Position numbers and translations under genes: made by a program. Positions 1-10,800 of a stretch of 64,000 bases of DNA are shown piece after piece. Every line of letters begins with the position of its first letter. Positions within the stretch are counted from its first letter, which is position 1. The stretch covers positions 111,838 through 175,837 of the forward strand of contig VWZW01004068.1 in the NCBI GenBank assembly GCA_013397115.1, given 5' to 3'. The DNA comes from Edolisoma coerulescens (lineage: Eukaryota > Chordata > Aves > Passeriformes > Campephagidae). The notes under the pieces were generated by a model, which had not been told where the DNA came from, ran no database searches, and saw nothing but the letters and a program-made list of their open reading frames with translations.

Positions 1-930
1 AGACGAGGTCCAGCTGGCTCCATCTGCTCTCTGCTGTTTCTGCTTCCCACTGCTCCAGAGGGAAGAGGCGCCACCTCCTCTTGGGAAGGGTTGTTGTGGT
101 GGAGCATTCCCCTTCCCCGCAGTCCCCTCAGGATGTCCTTGGGATCTGCCTCCAACATTCTTCTCTCCAAGACTGATACTGCCTGGAGAAGTCTGGGTTT
201 GGTTTCACCCTGGGAAGACACTTCACGGCTGGGGAAAATCTGGAGCCCATCTGACCCAACCCTCTGCTCAAGGCAGGGTCTCAGGAGCTGGTGGGGTTTT
301 GCTGTCTCCGTGGATCTGTGCCATCCTGACTTTTCTCCCATGTCCCAGTTCTCTCCTCCTGGCAGGTCTGACACTCCCAGTCTCCAAATTTAAGGATGTG
401 GGTGTTGCAAGATACTTACTGTAAAACGGAGGGGACTGAGACCTCTGTGTGTGAGGGCAGGTACCTGCTGGCACTCAGCCCTGCTGTCCTGCACCCACTC
501 CTGCCTGGGGTGCTCTGGGGCTGTGGAGGAATGTGGGGGGAGAGGGGCCGCACAGGAGGGGACGCCAAGACTCTGTGTCAGAAGCATTATGTAAAGTTGT
601 CTTAAATATGCAACATCACAAATACATCTATATCTCTACAGTGTGGTGTGTCGGGTTTTTGTGGTGGTCTGGAAGGGTTGAAGGGTGGGGGAAGCTTGGC
701 CGTACCGGGCGAGGGTGTAAATCCCTCCTGGGCACCGGGGCAGGGTCACCTTCCTCAGATGGGCGATGTGTGACCCAAAATCAAGCTCGGGGTTTTCAAA
801 GCATGTGGTCGGAGAGTGAGAGCTCGGGAAGGACCCGGAGCCACGGGCTGACTCCGGTTACACCCTGGCAGCGGCTGCCCTGAAGGTACCCGGATACTTA
901 GCGTTGACATGGAACTTAATTAAGGTGTTA
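1..930. other. Non-coding stretch, possible 3' UTR of an upstream plus-strand gene
   Basis: I see no open frame here with splice signals or family resemblance. A variant poly(A) hexamer AATACA lies at 621-626 and is followed at about 640-675 by a GT-rich tract, which is the arrangement of a cleavage and downstream element on the plus strand. By synteny with human 17q21.33 the gene ending here would be XYLT2, but no XYLT2 coding sequence is inside the window, so this is inference only. Confidence 0.3.
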
Positions 931-939
931 ATCAGCTAA

Positions 940-1500
940 TGAGCGGGCACCTCCTGCTGCCTGCGGGGCCAGGAGCCTCCCGCGGCACAGCCCAGCCCAG
1001 CTTTCCCTCCGCAGGAGCGGGCAGCGCTGGGGGTGTCCCGTGCCCGCTGATCCCGGCAGTGACACGCGGCCTGGCTGCCGCTCGGCCGGGACCGCGGGGC
1101 TCTGGTAACCCCGGGCCGAGGCCGGGGCACCCGCGGATGAGCCGGGCTGGCCCTGACGTGTGTCCGAAGGGGGAGCCCCGGGAGCCCCGCGGCCGAGNNN
1201 NNNNNNNNNNNNNNNNNNNNNNNNNNCGGCCGGTCCTGATCCGGGGGGTCCCGCTGGCTCGCGGGAGTGGGGCCGGAGCGGAGCGGCCGCGGGGGCTGGC
1301 GGTGCCGGCGGGGGCTGGCGGTGCCGGTGGGCTCCGCGGAGCCGCGCGTGGGCCGAGGGGGAGTCGCGGGCTCCCGGGAGACCGGAGCGCCGGCGAACCG
1401 GCGCCCTGCCGTGGTGCTGAGGGAGCCGAGAGCCCTGCGCGGGGTGCCCGTGCCGCTCCCCACGGGTAGGTCCCTGTGGCTGCGGTCCGGCATGGGGTGA
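940..1500. promoter_or_regulatory. CpG island with an assembly gap
   Basis: This stretch is very rich in G, C and CpG and contains a 29-base run of N at 1198-1226. It sits directly upstream of the transmembrane exon of the unassigned PPxY gene and is the likely promoter, and possibly the 5' UTR or first exon, of that gene. A donor-like G^GTAGGT at about 1466 has the phase needed to join the acceptor at 1707, but the peptide it would add is low in information, so I do not claim it. Confidence 0.5.
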
Positions 1501-1577
1501 GCCCCTCCCGGCTCTGCAGGTTGTTCCCGGTCTCGTAGGGAGAGAGAGATGTTGGGCACAAAGGGGCTTAACCGCTC

Positions 1578-4500
1578 TTGGGACGGGCAGCAGGTGGAAC
1601 CGGCTTCTCAGGGGCTTCTCCAAGCGGCGGGGCGAGAGCGGGCGGCAGGAGGCGACCCGCGGGCCCGTCGAACCACCGGCTCTCTCGCCTCTCCCGTCTC
1701 TTGGCAGCGGTGTCCACCTCCGTCTTCATCGTGGCGATCCTCATCCTGCTGCTGCTCCTGTACCACCGGGACCCCATGTGCTGCCAATTCCTCTGTTCCT
1801 GCCGCTTGTTCCAGACCCCCAGCCAGTATGTGAGTGTCCTCCGAGTCCTCCCTCTCTTCTTCCTGCCCACGAGTCCCCCTCTGGCCCCTTGTGCTGGGTC
1901 TGTGGGGCTGCACTGCCGGGTTACCCTCCTGTAGCCTGGCTGGGATTGCTGATGGACATGGGACCTCATGGCAGAGCTGGGCTCTGGCACCTCCTTGCTC
2001 CCACTCTATCCAAGAGATCCATCCGTCCACCCACCCCGTTCTGCCTGGCTGTGCCATTGTGGTTGTATCTCCAAGGCTGAACACTAACAGGCTTCCCTGC
2101 TCCCCACACAGCTCAGGGGGGAGGTCCTCCTCCCCCTGCACAGTCATGTGTGGGGTCAGGCTCTGCTTTATAGGGAAGGGGCCCAGCAGGGAAGGGGGCT
2201 GGAAGCTGAGGGCAAAGGCGGGCAAAAGCAGACAAAGCCACTCGCATCCCTGACAACTGGCTCTCTTGTGCACAGCTCCTGGGGAAGGAGCAGTGAGACA
2301 CAAAGCCCTTTCGCTCGCATCTGTAATTTCCTGGGGCTGGCTTTCAGCTAGGGAAGCTGATGGAAAAAGAGCAGTACGTGCAGCCAGCGCTGCTTTTGTG
2401 GCAGTGACTGCCTGGGGAAAGCTCAGCCTCCAGAGCTGCAGGGATGGCTCTTGAGGGGAGGGCTGCAGGTACCACTCTGCAGTCCTTGGGAGAAGAGTGG
2501 ACATTCAGCCTCGCTAGCAAGGGATGGAAAGACTTGTGCTGTGAAAGGCAAATCTAATAGTCCAGCACAGGCTGGGAAGTCCCCAGCAGAAATCACAGTG
2601 GAAATAGGCTGCACTGATGGTGTCCTTGTCTGATTCGTTGTCTCCACTCCTTTCCCTCTCTTCCCTCCTGTTGCCTGCCCATGGCACACGTTGGGAGCGG
2701 GCCCTGCTGCCATGGTCCCTTGCTCTGTAGAGCTGCTCCCTGAGGCAGTGTGGGATGCTCCCTGAGCTCTGGGGTAGGAAGTTCAAACAGGCATCTTGCC
2801 TTTGGCTATGTCGAAGGATGGATGCAAAGAATTACTTATGGAAAGGGAACATATATAGAATGTATTTCCTTCAGAAAAAGTGAAGAAGTTGTAGTGTGTG
2901 AGGCAGCTTTTAGGCAGGAGTAGTTGCACTGCTTTTGCTCATCAGTTATTGAACCAATGGTTGGGTGCTGTTTTCCTGCAGCCTCTGAAGTTGTGCTGCA
3001 GGGCCAAGACAAACAGTTCCTTGGTTGTTAAGAGCAAAAGTAAATCCTCATAGTCCTCCCTGTGCATCCCTGGTTGCCCTGGGAGTCTCTGGGCTGGTTT
3101 CTGCTGGCAGAGATGGGGTTTTCTGAGAGCAAGGTATAGCCATGACTCAAGTCCTGGCTCTGGCTCAAGGGGCCAGGATGTGAACAGGATTTCTGCTCAC
3201 TGTTGCTCAACACTTGGACAGGGAATCCAGTTTAACTGGAGCAAGACAGCTCCAGAACAGCACAGCTATTGCCCTGCAGATCTGCTTGCTGCATTATCCT
3301 GAAATGACAACCTCAGTAGATAAGAGTTTACAAATCCTGTAACCCTGAGCATGTGATGGAGCTCTTATCTACACCAGCGGAATAGTTGGGTTGTTTTGTG
3401 TTGTCCCCCAAAAAGAGATGGTTCTGCTGATTTTCGATGAAACCCTGCCCTGGGGCCCAGACTGTCCCTCTGGCTGTGCTCTGCTCCAGGTGGCTCCGGC
3501 CCTTGGAGCAGGCCCTGTGCTGCCAGGGAGGATGTCCTGGAGCTGCCGGTGTCACCAAACAGGCAGGGGCTACTGCCAGCAGCGAGAGCTGCAGGAGCCA
3601 CATGGGCAGAGGGAGCAGCTCTTTCTCTGCCAGGGTCCTGCTGTCCCATGCGAGCTGGCTGAGCTCTGCTCTCTGCCGGGAAGGATGTGAGGGATTTCAG
3701 CTTTGCTCATGTGCTCCTCATTCCAGGACCGCCCCCCGTCCTACTTCAGCAGCAGCCAGCGGCTGGTGGGACCCCAGCGTGGAGCCTCACGGCTGGAGAG
3801 CGCTGCTGAGAACCCCGGCATGCAGGTGATGGCAGGGTCCCTGCTGGGAGCTGGGCGGGAACAGTAGCAAAGATGCTCATGAACTTGGAAAGAGACTCTG
3901 GTTATGGGGTTTGCCTGGGGCAAAAGGTGCTGGGCAGCATCTTCTGGTGCTATCCCACAACTTTGGGAAGTGCTACCAGTATGTAAAAACCCTGGGGGGA
4001 GGCAGCATGTGGAGGGAAGGGATATTGCAGAGGACACCACAGTGCCCTGAGGTGTTTGGGCATGAAGTGCCAGTGATAGATCCTGGGGGCTTGGGATCCT
4101 GCAGTGCAGGTCGAGGTGTAACTGCCCCCTGGGAGGGAGGATTTCCTCTCTGGGTGTTCAAAGAAACCTACAACAACCTACAACTTTGAACCCTGAATTA
4201 ACTCAAGGTGGCACCAGGACATGAACTTCTAGTGAAGAGAGCCACCATCACACTGACCCTTTTCTGGGGATGGGCATTTCTAGGGAGACGAGCTCTTCTG
4301 TGTCGGGCCCCCCAGCACATACCAGCTCCCGTCCTGGGAGCAGCCCCGCCTGCCCAGCTACGAGAGCGTGCGGAAGAAAGATCGCCAGCGGGAAATCCAT
4401 CAGATGATTGCTGACAGGTTTGGGCTGTGGGCAGAGCCATCCCAGGAGGTGAGCTTCCCTCCCTGCACTGGGTGGGGGGGGGGTGGCAGAAGCCCATGGC

Positions 4501-5999
4501 AGTCACCACTGTGGTCCGTATCTGTGTCTTGCTTCAGCTACCACCTCGGTGGTAGCCGAGGACTCTGTGCTCTGTGATTGCCATTCCCTGATAGCTTTTA
4601 TCTCTCAGAAAGCACAAAGTGTATCAGGAGGCTCCTCTGGTGTGCATCTGTGCTGGTTAATGATCCATCTCCCCTCCTCCAGCACATTTGCAGAAATGCC
4701 TGTACGAGGAGGCAGGGCAGAGCCCCAGGGAGAAAGGGCAGCCTCTTCGGATCACAGGCTCCATACAAGTCCAGGCTGGGAGTGTTATTTTTGGATCTCT
4801 AAGGCTTTCATGGGTTCTTGCTTCCTTCTCCCTGCAGGACACTCCTGGGGAGGCCTCTTGCTATTACCTTGAAATGTTCATGGCTTATTTATGATCAGGA
4901 GACTTTGCTTGTTACGGTATTGAAGATTTGCACTCGCACAATAGAACAGGGAAAAGTGAGTGCATCTGCCAAATAGGTCCTGTGGCAGCATCCTGAGATG
5001 CTCCTGTTCAGAGACCTCATTGTCTAAAGCAGAATAGAAATGTTTGAAACCCTGAGTAAAGCACTAGAAGTTCACTGATTTACCAGGATTTTGAGCTCTT
5101 AAAGCTGTACCATAAAGTCTGGCATAGTCAGCACTTGCCACTCAGTGTTTGGAGCTATATACTTGCCTGAAGTACCAGCCTGACATAGTGGAAGATGTCC
5201 CTGCCCATGCAGGGGTTGGAACTGGATGATCTTTAAGGTCCCTTGCAACCCAAACCATTCTGTGATTCCATGAAACCTGGGCAGTGAGGGCACAGGAAAG
5301 TAAAGCTCCAAGGACAAGTAGCTGAGGAATGGCACTGGAAGCTCTTCCACATCCTCATGCCACTTCCTGTCACTTGTGGGGAGAAAGCTAGCCCAGCTCT
5401 GCCAAAATAAATGTGACAAGGCCTGGAGGTTCCTCTCTCTGTGCAGTGAGACTTTGCTGCCAAAAGCTGGGTACAACGCCTGGTTTGTAGGTGCTTGTGT
5501 AAATCCCAGTAATCTTTCTTTAGTGAAGGGAAAGCAAATGACAGCCCTCTCTCAACAAAAGTCAAGTCTGTTCTGGCCTTCTGCCAAGTCCTTGAAGGGG
5601 AACAGGGAAGAGCAGGAACCTGGTACAGAGTGTGAGGGGAGAATGTGTCTCTCAGCAGGTTTGTGCCATGTTCCAGACTGATGCTCTCATCTCCAGGTGT
5701 TCCCCAGCCCACAGCCGGCTGCGCTGGGGGACTGCGGGGGTTTAACTTCAGGCTGGTGGTGGTTGTGAGCCTTTTCATCCGCTCTGTAAGAAGAGGTGGG
5801 ATAATCTCCTGGTTATTTCTGATCCGCTGTAATGCTCTTCCTCTCTCAATAGATGCCACCTCCTTATGAGCATGCTCTGAGGCATCCTCCAGCTTTCTCA
5901 GGAACAGGAATAAGCTCGGAAACCTTGGACAGACATGGTGTTCCAGACCCTTTCCATGCCCCTCTCAGCTACCAAACTCAGCGAAACACTGCGGTGTAA
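1578..5999 (+). CDS. Single-pass membrane protein with PPxY motifs, not assigned to a family
   Basis: Four coding blocks join in phase: 1578(or 1708)-1829, 3727-3825, 4284-4448 and 5853-5999 (TAA), all with AG/GT borders and all in phase 0. With the ATG at 1578 the protein is 220 aa. Residues about 44-62 form one hydrophobic helix (VSTSVFIVAILILLLLLY), followed by a cysteine cluster CCQFLCSC that could be palmitoylated. The cytoplasmic tail carries PPSY (about 87-90), LPSY (140-143) and PPPY (174-177), which are typical ligands of WW domains such as those of NEDD4-type ubiquitin ligases, and ends in NTAV, a class I PDZ-binding pattern. The start is uncertain: a strong acceptor (polypyrimidine then GCAG) ends at 1707, so the first 43 residues read from 1578 may be intron and the true first exon may lie in the CpG island. 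The architecture recalls TMEM92 or PRR7, but the sequence does not match what I remember of either. Confidence 0.72.
5166..5276 (+). repeat. CR1 LINE 3' fragment
   Basis: Typical avian CR1 end: GATGTCCCTGCCCATGCAGG, then GGTTGGAACTGGATGATCTT and a tail resembling ATTCTGTGATTCCATGA. It lies in the last intron of the PPxY gene (4449-5852). Confidence 0.8.
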
Positions 6000-7350
6000 G
6001 ACCTTGGCCTCAGTGTGTCTGTGCTGTCAGCAACAGAAGTGCCTGGGATACCATTTTCCTCCACAGCGAATAGCCAAACCTTCACCCAGATCCACAATCA
6101 GCTGAGACACAGGCAAGCCCAACCCAGCCATCAGTGACATACCTGTTGCAGCACAAGGACAACCACAGAGCCATTGCTGGGTATTGCACTGAGCAGAGGA
6201 ACCAGGGATGTCTGCTCGATCTTCTCTCGCAAACACCAAAGGCAAAGGTCCAGCTGCTGGAGCTGCATAGGGCAAAGCCAAGGGGAAGGTCTGCTAGGCC
6301 AGAGCTCCTCAGGAGCAGCATTTCATACCTCTGTGAGGCAGCACTGCTGGCTGTACCAAGGATCAGACCTCAGGTACTGGTGGTGTTGTGCTGCTTCACC
6401 TGTTTCTGAGATTATCAAGCGTTCTACTGTATCTGGATTGGCTGCCAGGTGGGAATTCTCATCTGTGAGTGGCAGAAGGGATGTGCTCTGGAGCATTGCT
6501 GCGTGCTCTGGCATCAACGCTCTGTGACTGACAGCAGTTCTGTACAGACCTCACGGATTTGGAGGGGCTCCATGGGTTATACCCAAATACCGACCACCAA
6601 GATGAACCATGGGACTGGATTTGCAGGCTAGGAAAAGACAGACACATGGACTGAACAGCTGGTGGTCTCCATGAAGGCTATGAAGCACAGGTGGACACGT
6701 GTGGCTGACCCAGTTCACCTGGTCTTCTGTAGAGCAGAAGAATTGTCTAACAGTGTCAACACCAGTGTCCTTACACTACTGATTTTGATAACCTGTTTTC
6801 TACTGCAGAGTCAATGTTTCAAATTGTTTACAAACCTATAGATAAAATGAGATCAGTTTGGCCACAACGAATTTGGCCTCCTTTATTTTGAGGAATACAA
6901 GCTCAAAAATGTCACGTAATGACTCAAAGATAAAAGGATGAGTAACTTGGATAATGCTTTATCATACACCTCCAGCTAATGAGCTTCAAATACCAGCCCA
7001 GACTTGGGCATCTTACCAGGCCCCATGAACTTAGTAATGACTTAAGAGTTAGGCCTGTGAACATGCCTCACATGGCCAGTGAATGGGACACTCAGATATT
7101 TAAGTTAATCATTGAGGTGAGTGAGGCAGAGTGAAAAATCCAGCTTCCGGGTACACAGCATGAGGTACATGTGGAAAAGGATCTGTTCTGCAGTATTGTG
7201 AATTAAGGTACAAACAGAACAGTAATGACTAAAAATGAGCAAAAATAGAGGGAATTCATCCAGTGGCACAACAGACCAGGCTCTCCAGATACTAAATGAC
7301 CATGGTAACCCATTCCATGTGCAGCCAAAACCTTCAGCTGCCCCACAGCA
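6000..7350. other. 3' UTR / intergenic stretch between convergent genes
   Basis: No coding sequence is recognised. The PPxY gene (plus) and MRPL27 (minus) converge here. GATAAA-like hexamers at about 6840 and 6934 and an ATTAAA at 7354-7359 are possible plus-strand poly(A) signals, none compelling. Confidence 0.35.
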
Positions 7351-7356
7351 TTTATT
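7351..7356 (-). terminator. MRPL27: Poly(A) signal of MRPL27
   Basis: AATAAA on the minus strand (TTTATT on the plus), about 175 bases beyond the MRPL27 stop codon. It overlaps a plus-strand ATTAAA at 7354-7359, so convergent transcripts may both end near here. Confidence 0.55.
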
Positions 7357-7529
7357 AAACACTCTTAAAAATGCCAGCAGATGATCTCAGTGTCTGAACA
7401 CAGATCACAAGCACTTCAGGAGCAAAACCAAGTCCTAAACTGTTATCTTCAGAGCCACTCTTGTCCTCAGAGGCCAGTACAGCTGTAGTGGTCTGTCCCT
7501 CCCATCCATGCCCACGTGACACAGCAGGT

Positions 7530-10500
7530 TCACAGCATGGTGACCAGTTTGAAGCTTCCCACCTCTGTGGTAGGGACGACACTGATAAAGGTTTTATAAA
7601 GGATTGCTCCTTTGGGCAGCTGGCAGATCACATCCCTGCTCTCACTGCTGCGGGGTGGGGGCACGTAGACCTCTTTGGTGTATCTCACAATCCCATCCTC
7701 CAGGGCATAGAGTGTCTTGTTACGGCCAATCCCCACCTGGGAGAGGATGAGGAGCATTAGAAAGGAGAGGCTGGACATCCACAACTAAAGCAGATCTGAT
7801 CTTTGGTCTGCCTTGTTTGATATCCTGGCTTCAACAGCACCTGTTGCTTTATTTTTTAAAATAAAATCACACAACTTGCTTCCAGGAACCAGTTTGCAAT
7901 GGTGCTCAGTAGGAGACATGAGATACCCATTCCACCCTGAAGCACAAGTGCCCAGTCAGGTCACAGAAGTGTTTTGGGATATCCATTACTTGCAGACCTT
8001 CCCTGAGTCTCGTGGACACAGGTGAGGCTCTGTGACTAATACCAGGTCATGAAACCCAGTGTTGGGATATACAGAACACAGGGATGAACGTTAAGAACGA
8101 GACTGAAAGAGAGGAGTCAGTGAGTGTGGGACTCTGGGGGGGGACTGCTGTTCTCTGAGAACCAAAGAGAGAAAAGGCCTTACGTGAGCGCCGGGATGCC
8201 AGCGGATCAACCGCTGTGTAGCCAAAACGTTTCCTGCATGGACAAAGGCACCTGCAACAGAGTGACACAGTCAGACCACAGAGAAACAGCCCCCCCGGAG
8301 CCCTGGCAGAATACAAATGATTCCAGGACTTACAAATCCCAGCTTTCTGTGGGCATTTTCTAAGGAAAAATTACTTCAAATGCTAAAAGCATCTGAACAA
8401 AAATGCTGTTAGCAGGAAATGAAAGGGCAATGGATAGACCATGGCAAAAAGTCAAATCTCTGAAAAGATTGCTTCTAGGGTACAAGGCATTTTCTGGCTA
8501 CTGAAGGCATTTGTTTTATTACATTTACATTGATATGTTTCCATCAGCGAAGCTAATAATTATTAAGCACTCAACTGCAAGAATCTGCACTTTGGCTTCT
8601 GCTAAGCCTCGTAATTCTCTCCTTGGTAAACACTGGAAATGCTCAGTTTTTCCACCCAGCGTGGGGGGAAAGTGCAGTGCAGTTATGAGGTGTCCCACAG
8701 TGTTCCCTCCTCCTGGGCTCTCTGAAGAGGCAAAGTTAGAACCAAGTACATTTTCTGTAGGCAATTTTGGCTGGCAGCCTGCGGGCTCGTGGTGGGGGGA
8801 GCTGACTCACCCTGCCCTCCCACCAGCGACCCTTGATCACCAGGTTTCACTGATCCTCCCCTTCCCTTTCTCCTGGAAAAGTGCCCTGCCCACCTCCTCC
8901 AGAAACACTCAACAACTGACAGGTACCAGGGGAGAGAAGCTGTGAAGAAACCAGTGGAATGCAAATAAGGTACTCAAGACCTACCTTCGACTTTTTTGAA
9001 CCCATAGCGTTTCCCAGGGCTGCGGCCACCTAGGTTTTTTGAGCTGCCCCCACTTTTCTTAGAAGCCCATCTGACAGCAACCAGGCTTGTTTGGGGAGTG
9101 GTTAGAACTAGGTTTGGAGAAAGAACAACATCAGCTGGAAAAACTATCACACATAATTCCTCTTCTCAGATGTAAAGGATATCAGTTAAGACAGGCTTTA
9201 AAATTAAAGGCAAAGGAAAGCCCTGGGAGAAACAAAAAGTACTTCCAAGATAAATTAGACCACAATGGCCTAAGTTCCCTGAAAAGAGGCCACATCTCAA
9301 GTACTGCTGCTGCCCAGGTAAGAATGAAACTCTCAGCAAAAATGTTAAAGGATGTGCACAAATTCCTGTTTCATTTTTGTAAAATGCAGCACAGATGTCT
9401 CTGGTTGCTGCGGATTGCTCTTAACAGTGCTTTGAGAAAAGATGGGTTGTGATTTGTTTCAGTTTCCCCTTCGACCAAATGGCATTTACTTACACAGTTA
9501 CATCCTGAAATCTTACAAACGAGCAGACTTCAATTCTGGACAATATATAAACATCTATCACCAGCCAGGAGCAGTCTGAGAAGTATCCAGAAGGAGCATA
9601 AAGGTTGGACCTGCTGGTATTGGAGGTCTTTTCCAACCTTAGTGATTCTGTGATTCTATGATTAATGGCTCTAAGAAGGAACACAGAGCCCTGTGAGTGG
9701 CAATAAGGGAGTCTGGAGCACGGTTTTTTCATTAATCCTCCCAGCTGAAGGGAAGTGTTCAAGGCCAGGTTGGGCAGGGCTTGGAGCAACCTGGTCTAGT
9801 GGAAGGTGTCCCTGCCCATGGCAGGGGGTTGGAACTGGATGATCTTTAAGTTCCCTCCCAACCCAAATCATCACGATCTTAAAAATCTCTTCATGCCTTA
9901 ACCGCCTTTCATGCAGTTAGGAGACAAACCTAATTTTTCTGAATTTAGCCTCTTAAGCAGCAGGTTAGTGCAGAACAGTGGTTATCTTGTTTCCTTAACC
10001 TGAGTAAAACCACTGGTTTAACTTAATTAAATGATCACAGATACTCAGTGAGCTAGAAATACGTCCCATCACTAGAAGTGTTCAAGGCCAGGCTGGATGG
10101 AGCTTACTGCAACCTGGTCTAATGGAAGGCGTCCCTGCCCATGGCAGGGAGTTGGAAAAAGATTCCTCCCTTTAGGATTCCTTCCAACCCCAACCTGTCC
10201 ATAATTCTATGAAATACTGTTGAGGAAAGGGTACAAAACCCTATTAATTTCAGGAGATGACCCATTAAGTATACTAAAGCCTCAGAGACTTGACAAGCTA
10301 CAGGAAATTAGGCAAAAAACGAACTACAGTTACAGTTTCACGTGCACAAGCCCGCCCATTTCACCACAGCTCCGCCTCAGCTGCAGGCAAAGGCGAAACC
10401 CTCGGCCTCGCGCTACCGGCCGTGACGTCCCACCGGGGGCGCGACATCCCACGGGGTAACCTCCCTGGGGCACCCTCTCCCGAGCTCATCCCTCCCGCTC

Positions 10501-10585
10501 CACGGCCAGACCCCCGCTCCCCACCCCTCAGAGGGTAAGCAGCTGACACAGCCCCTCACTCACACAGCCGCCCCAGCACCGCCAT
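7530..10585 (-). CDS. MRPL27: Mitochondrial large ribosomal subunit protein bL27m
   Basis: Component of the 39S mitochondrial ribosomal subunit, homologue of bacterial L27. Four minus-strand exons join in phase: 10564-10585 (MAVLGRL plus one base, donor T^GTGAGT), 8985-9107, 8184-8251 and 7530-7736 (TGA), giving 139 aa; human is 148 aa. The N-terminal part of about 22 residues has no acidic residue and resembles a mitochondrial presequence. It is followed by the L27 core WASKKSGGSSKNLGGRS, then FVHAGNVLATQR and RWHPGAHVGIGRNKTLYAL, and the C-terminal GSFKLVTML. The acceptor at 9108 (AAACCTAG) rather than the nearer CAG at 9071 is chosen because it restores phase with the strong exon 1 donor and keeps the family motif AVR(W/Y)ASKK. 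Intron 1 contains several CR1 fragments. It is divergent from EME1, sharing its promoter. Confidence 0.95.
9600..9664 (+). repeat. CR1 LINE 3' tail
   Basis: Ends in TTAGTGATTCTGTGATTCTATGATT preceded by GGTTGGACCT-like CR1 sequence. It lies in MRPL27 intron 1 and is on the strand opposite to that gene; the 5' limit is unclear. Confidence 0.65.
9735..9880 (+). repeat. CR1 LINE 3' fragment
   Basis: Contains GTGTTCAAGGCCAGGTTGGG, AACCTGGTCTAGTGGAAGGT and CCCATGGCAGGGGGTTGGAA in order, all standard CR1 3' segments. It lies in MRPL27 intron 1, just after the preceding CR1 tail. Confidence 0.85.
10072..10215 (+). repeat. CR1 LINE 3' fragment
   Basis: Contains GTGTTCAAGGCCAGGCTGGA and GTCCCTGCCCATGGCAGGGA and ends near ATAATTCTATGAAA. 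This is the third CR1 piece within MRPL27 intron 1, about 350 bases from the shared promoter. Confidence 0.85.
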
Positions 10586-10800
10586 CTTGATGGCGCCGCT
10601 TGCCCCGCCTCTTCCCGCTGGCACGGCGGTGCGCACGCGCGCGGGCTGGGCGGCGATTGGTCCGGGCGCGCGGCGTCGCGAGCGTTCAAACCAATCGCCG
10701 CCCACTGCACGCGCCTCCGGGCCAACCAGCGGCCGGCGCGGGCTTTCCCCTCAGGCGGGCGCGAGTGCCCCTGAGGAGACGGGAGGATGGCGGAGAGCGA
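10380..10800. promoter_or_regulatory. CpG-rich bidirectional promoter of MRPL27 and EME1
   Basis: Only 201 bases separate the two start codons (10585 on minus, 10787 on plus). The interval lacks a TATA box and is CpG dense. A near-central inverted repeat has arms at 10647-10661 (TGGGCGGCGATTGGT) and 10690-10704, with one CCAAT box in each orientation, the pattern bound by NF-Y in divergent housekeeping promoters. Both start codons lie in ATGGCGG contexts that resemble the YY1 site common in ribosomal protein genes. Confidence 0.8.

Noticed and set aside
928..1623. Overlapping open frames of about 200 aa on both strands in the GC-rich stretch
   Set aside because: They cross the 29-N gap, are biased Pro/Arg/Gly composition typical of CpG islands, and have no family resemblance.
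1578..5999. Naming the PPxY protein TMEM92 or PRR7
   Set aside because: Only architecture and short motifs agree; the sequence and position do not support either name.
9071..9071. Acceptor CAG at 9071 for MRPL27 exon 2
   Set aside because: It would need the weaker exon 1 donor and would drop a conserved segment; the acceptor at 9108 fits phase and family.
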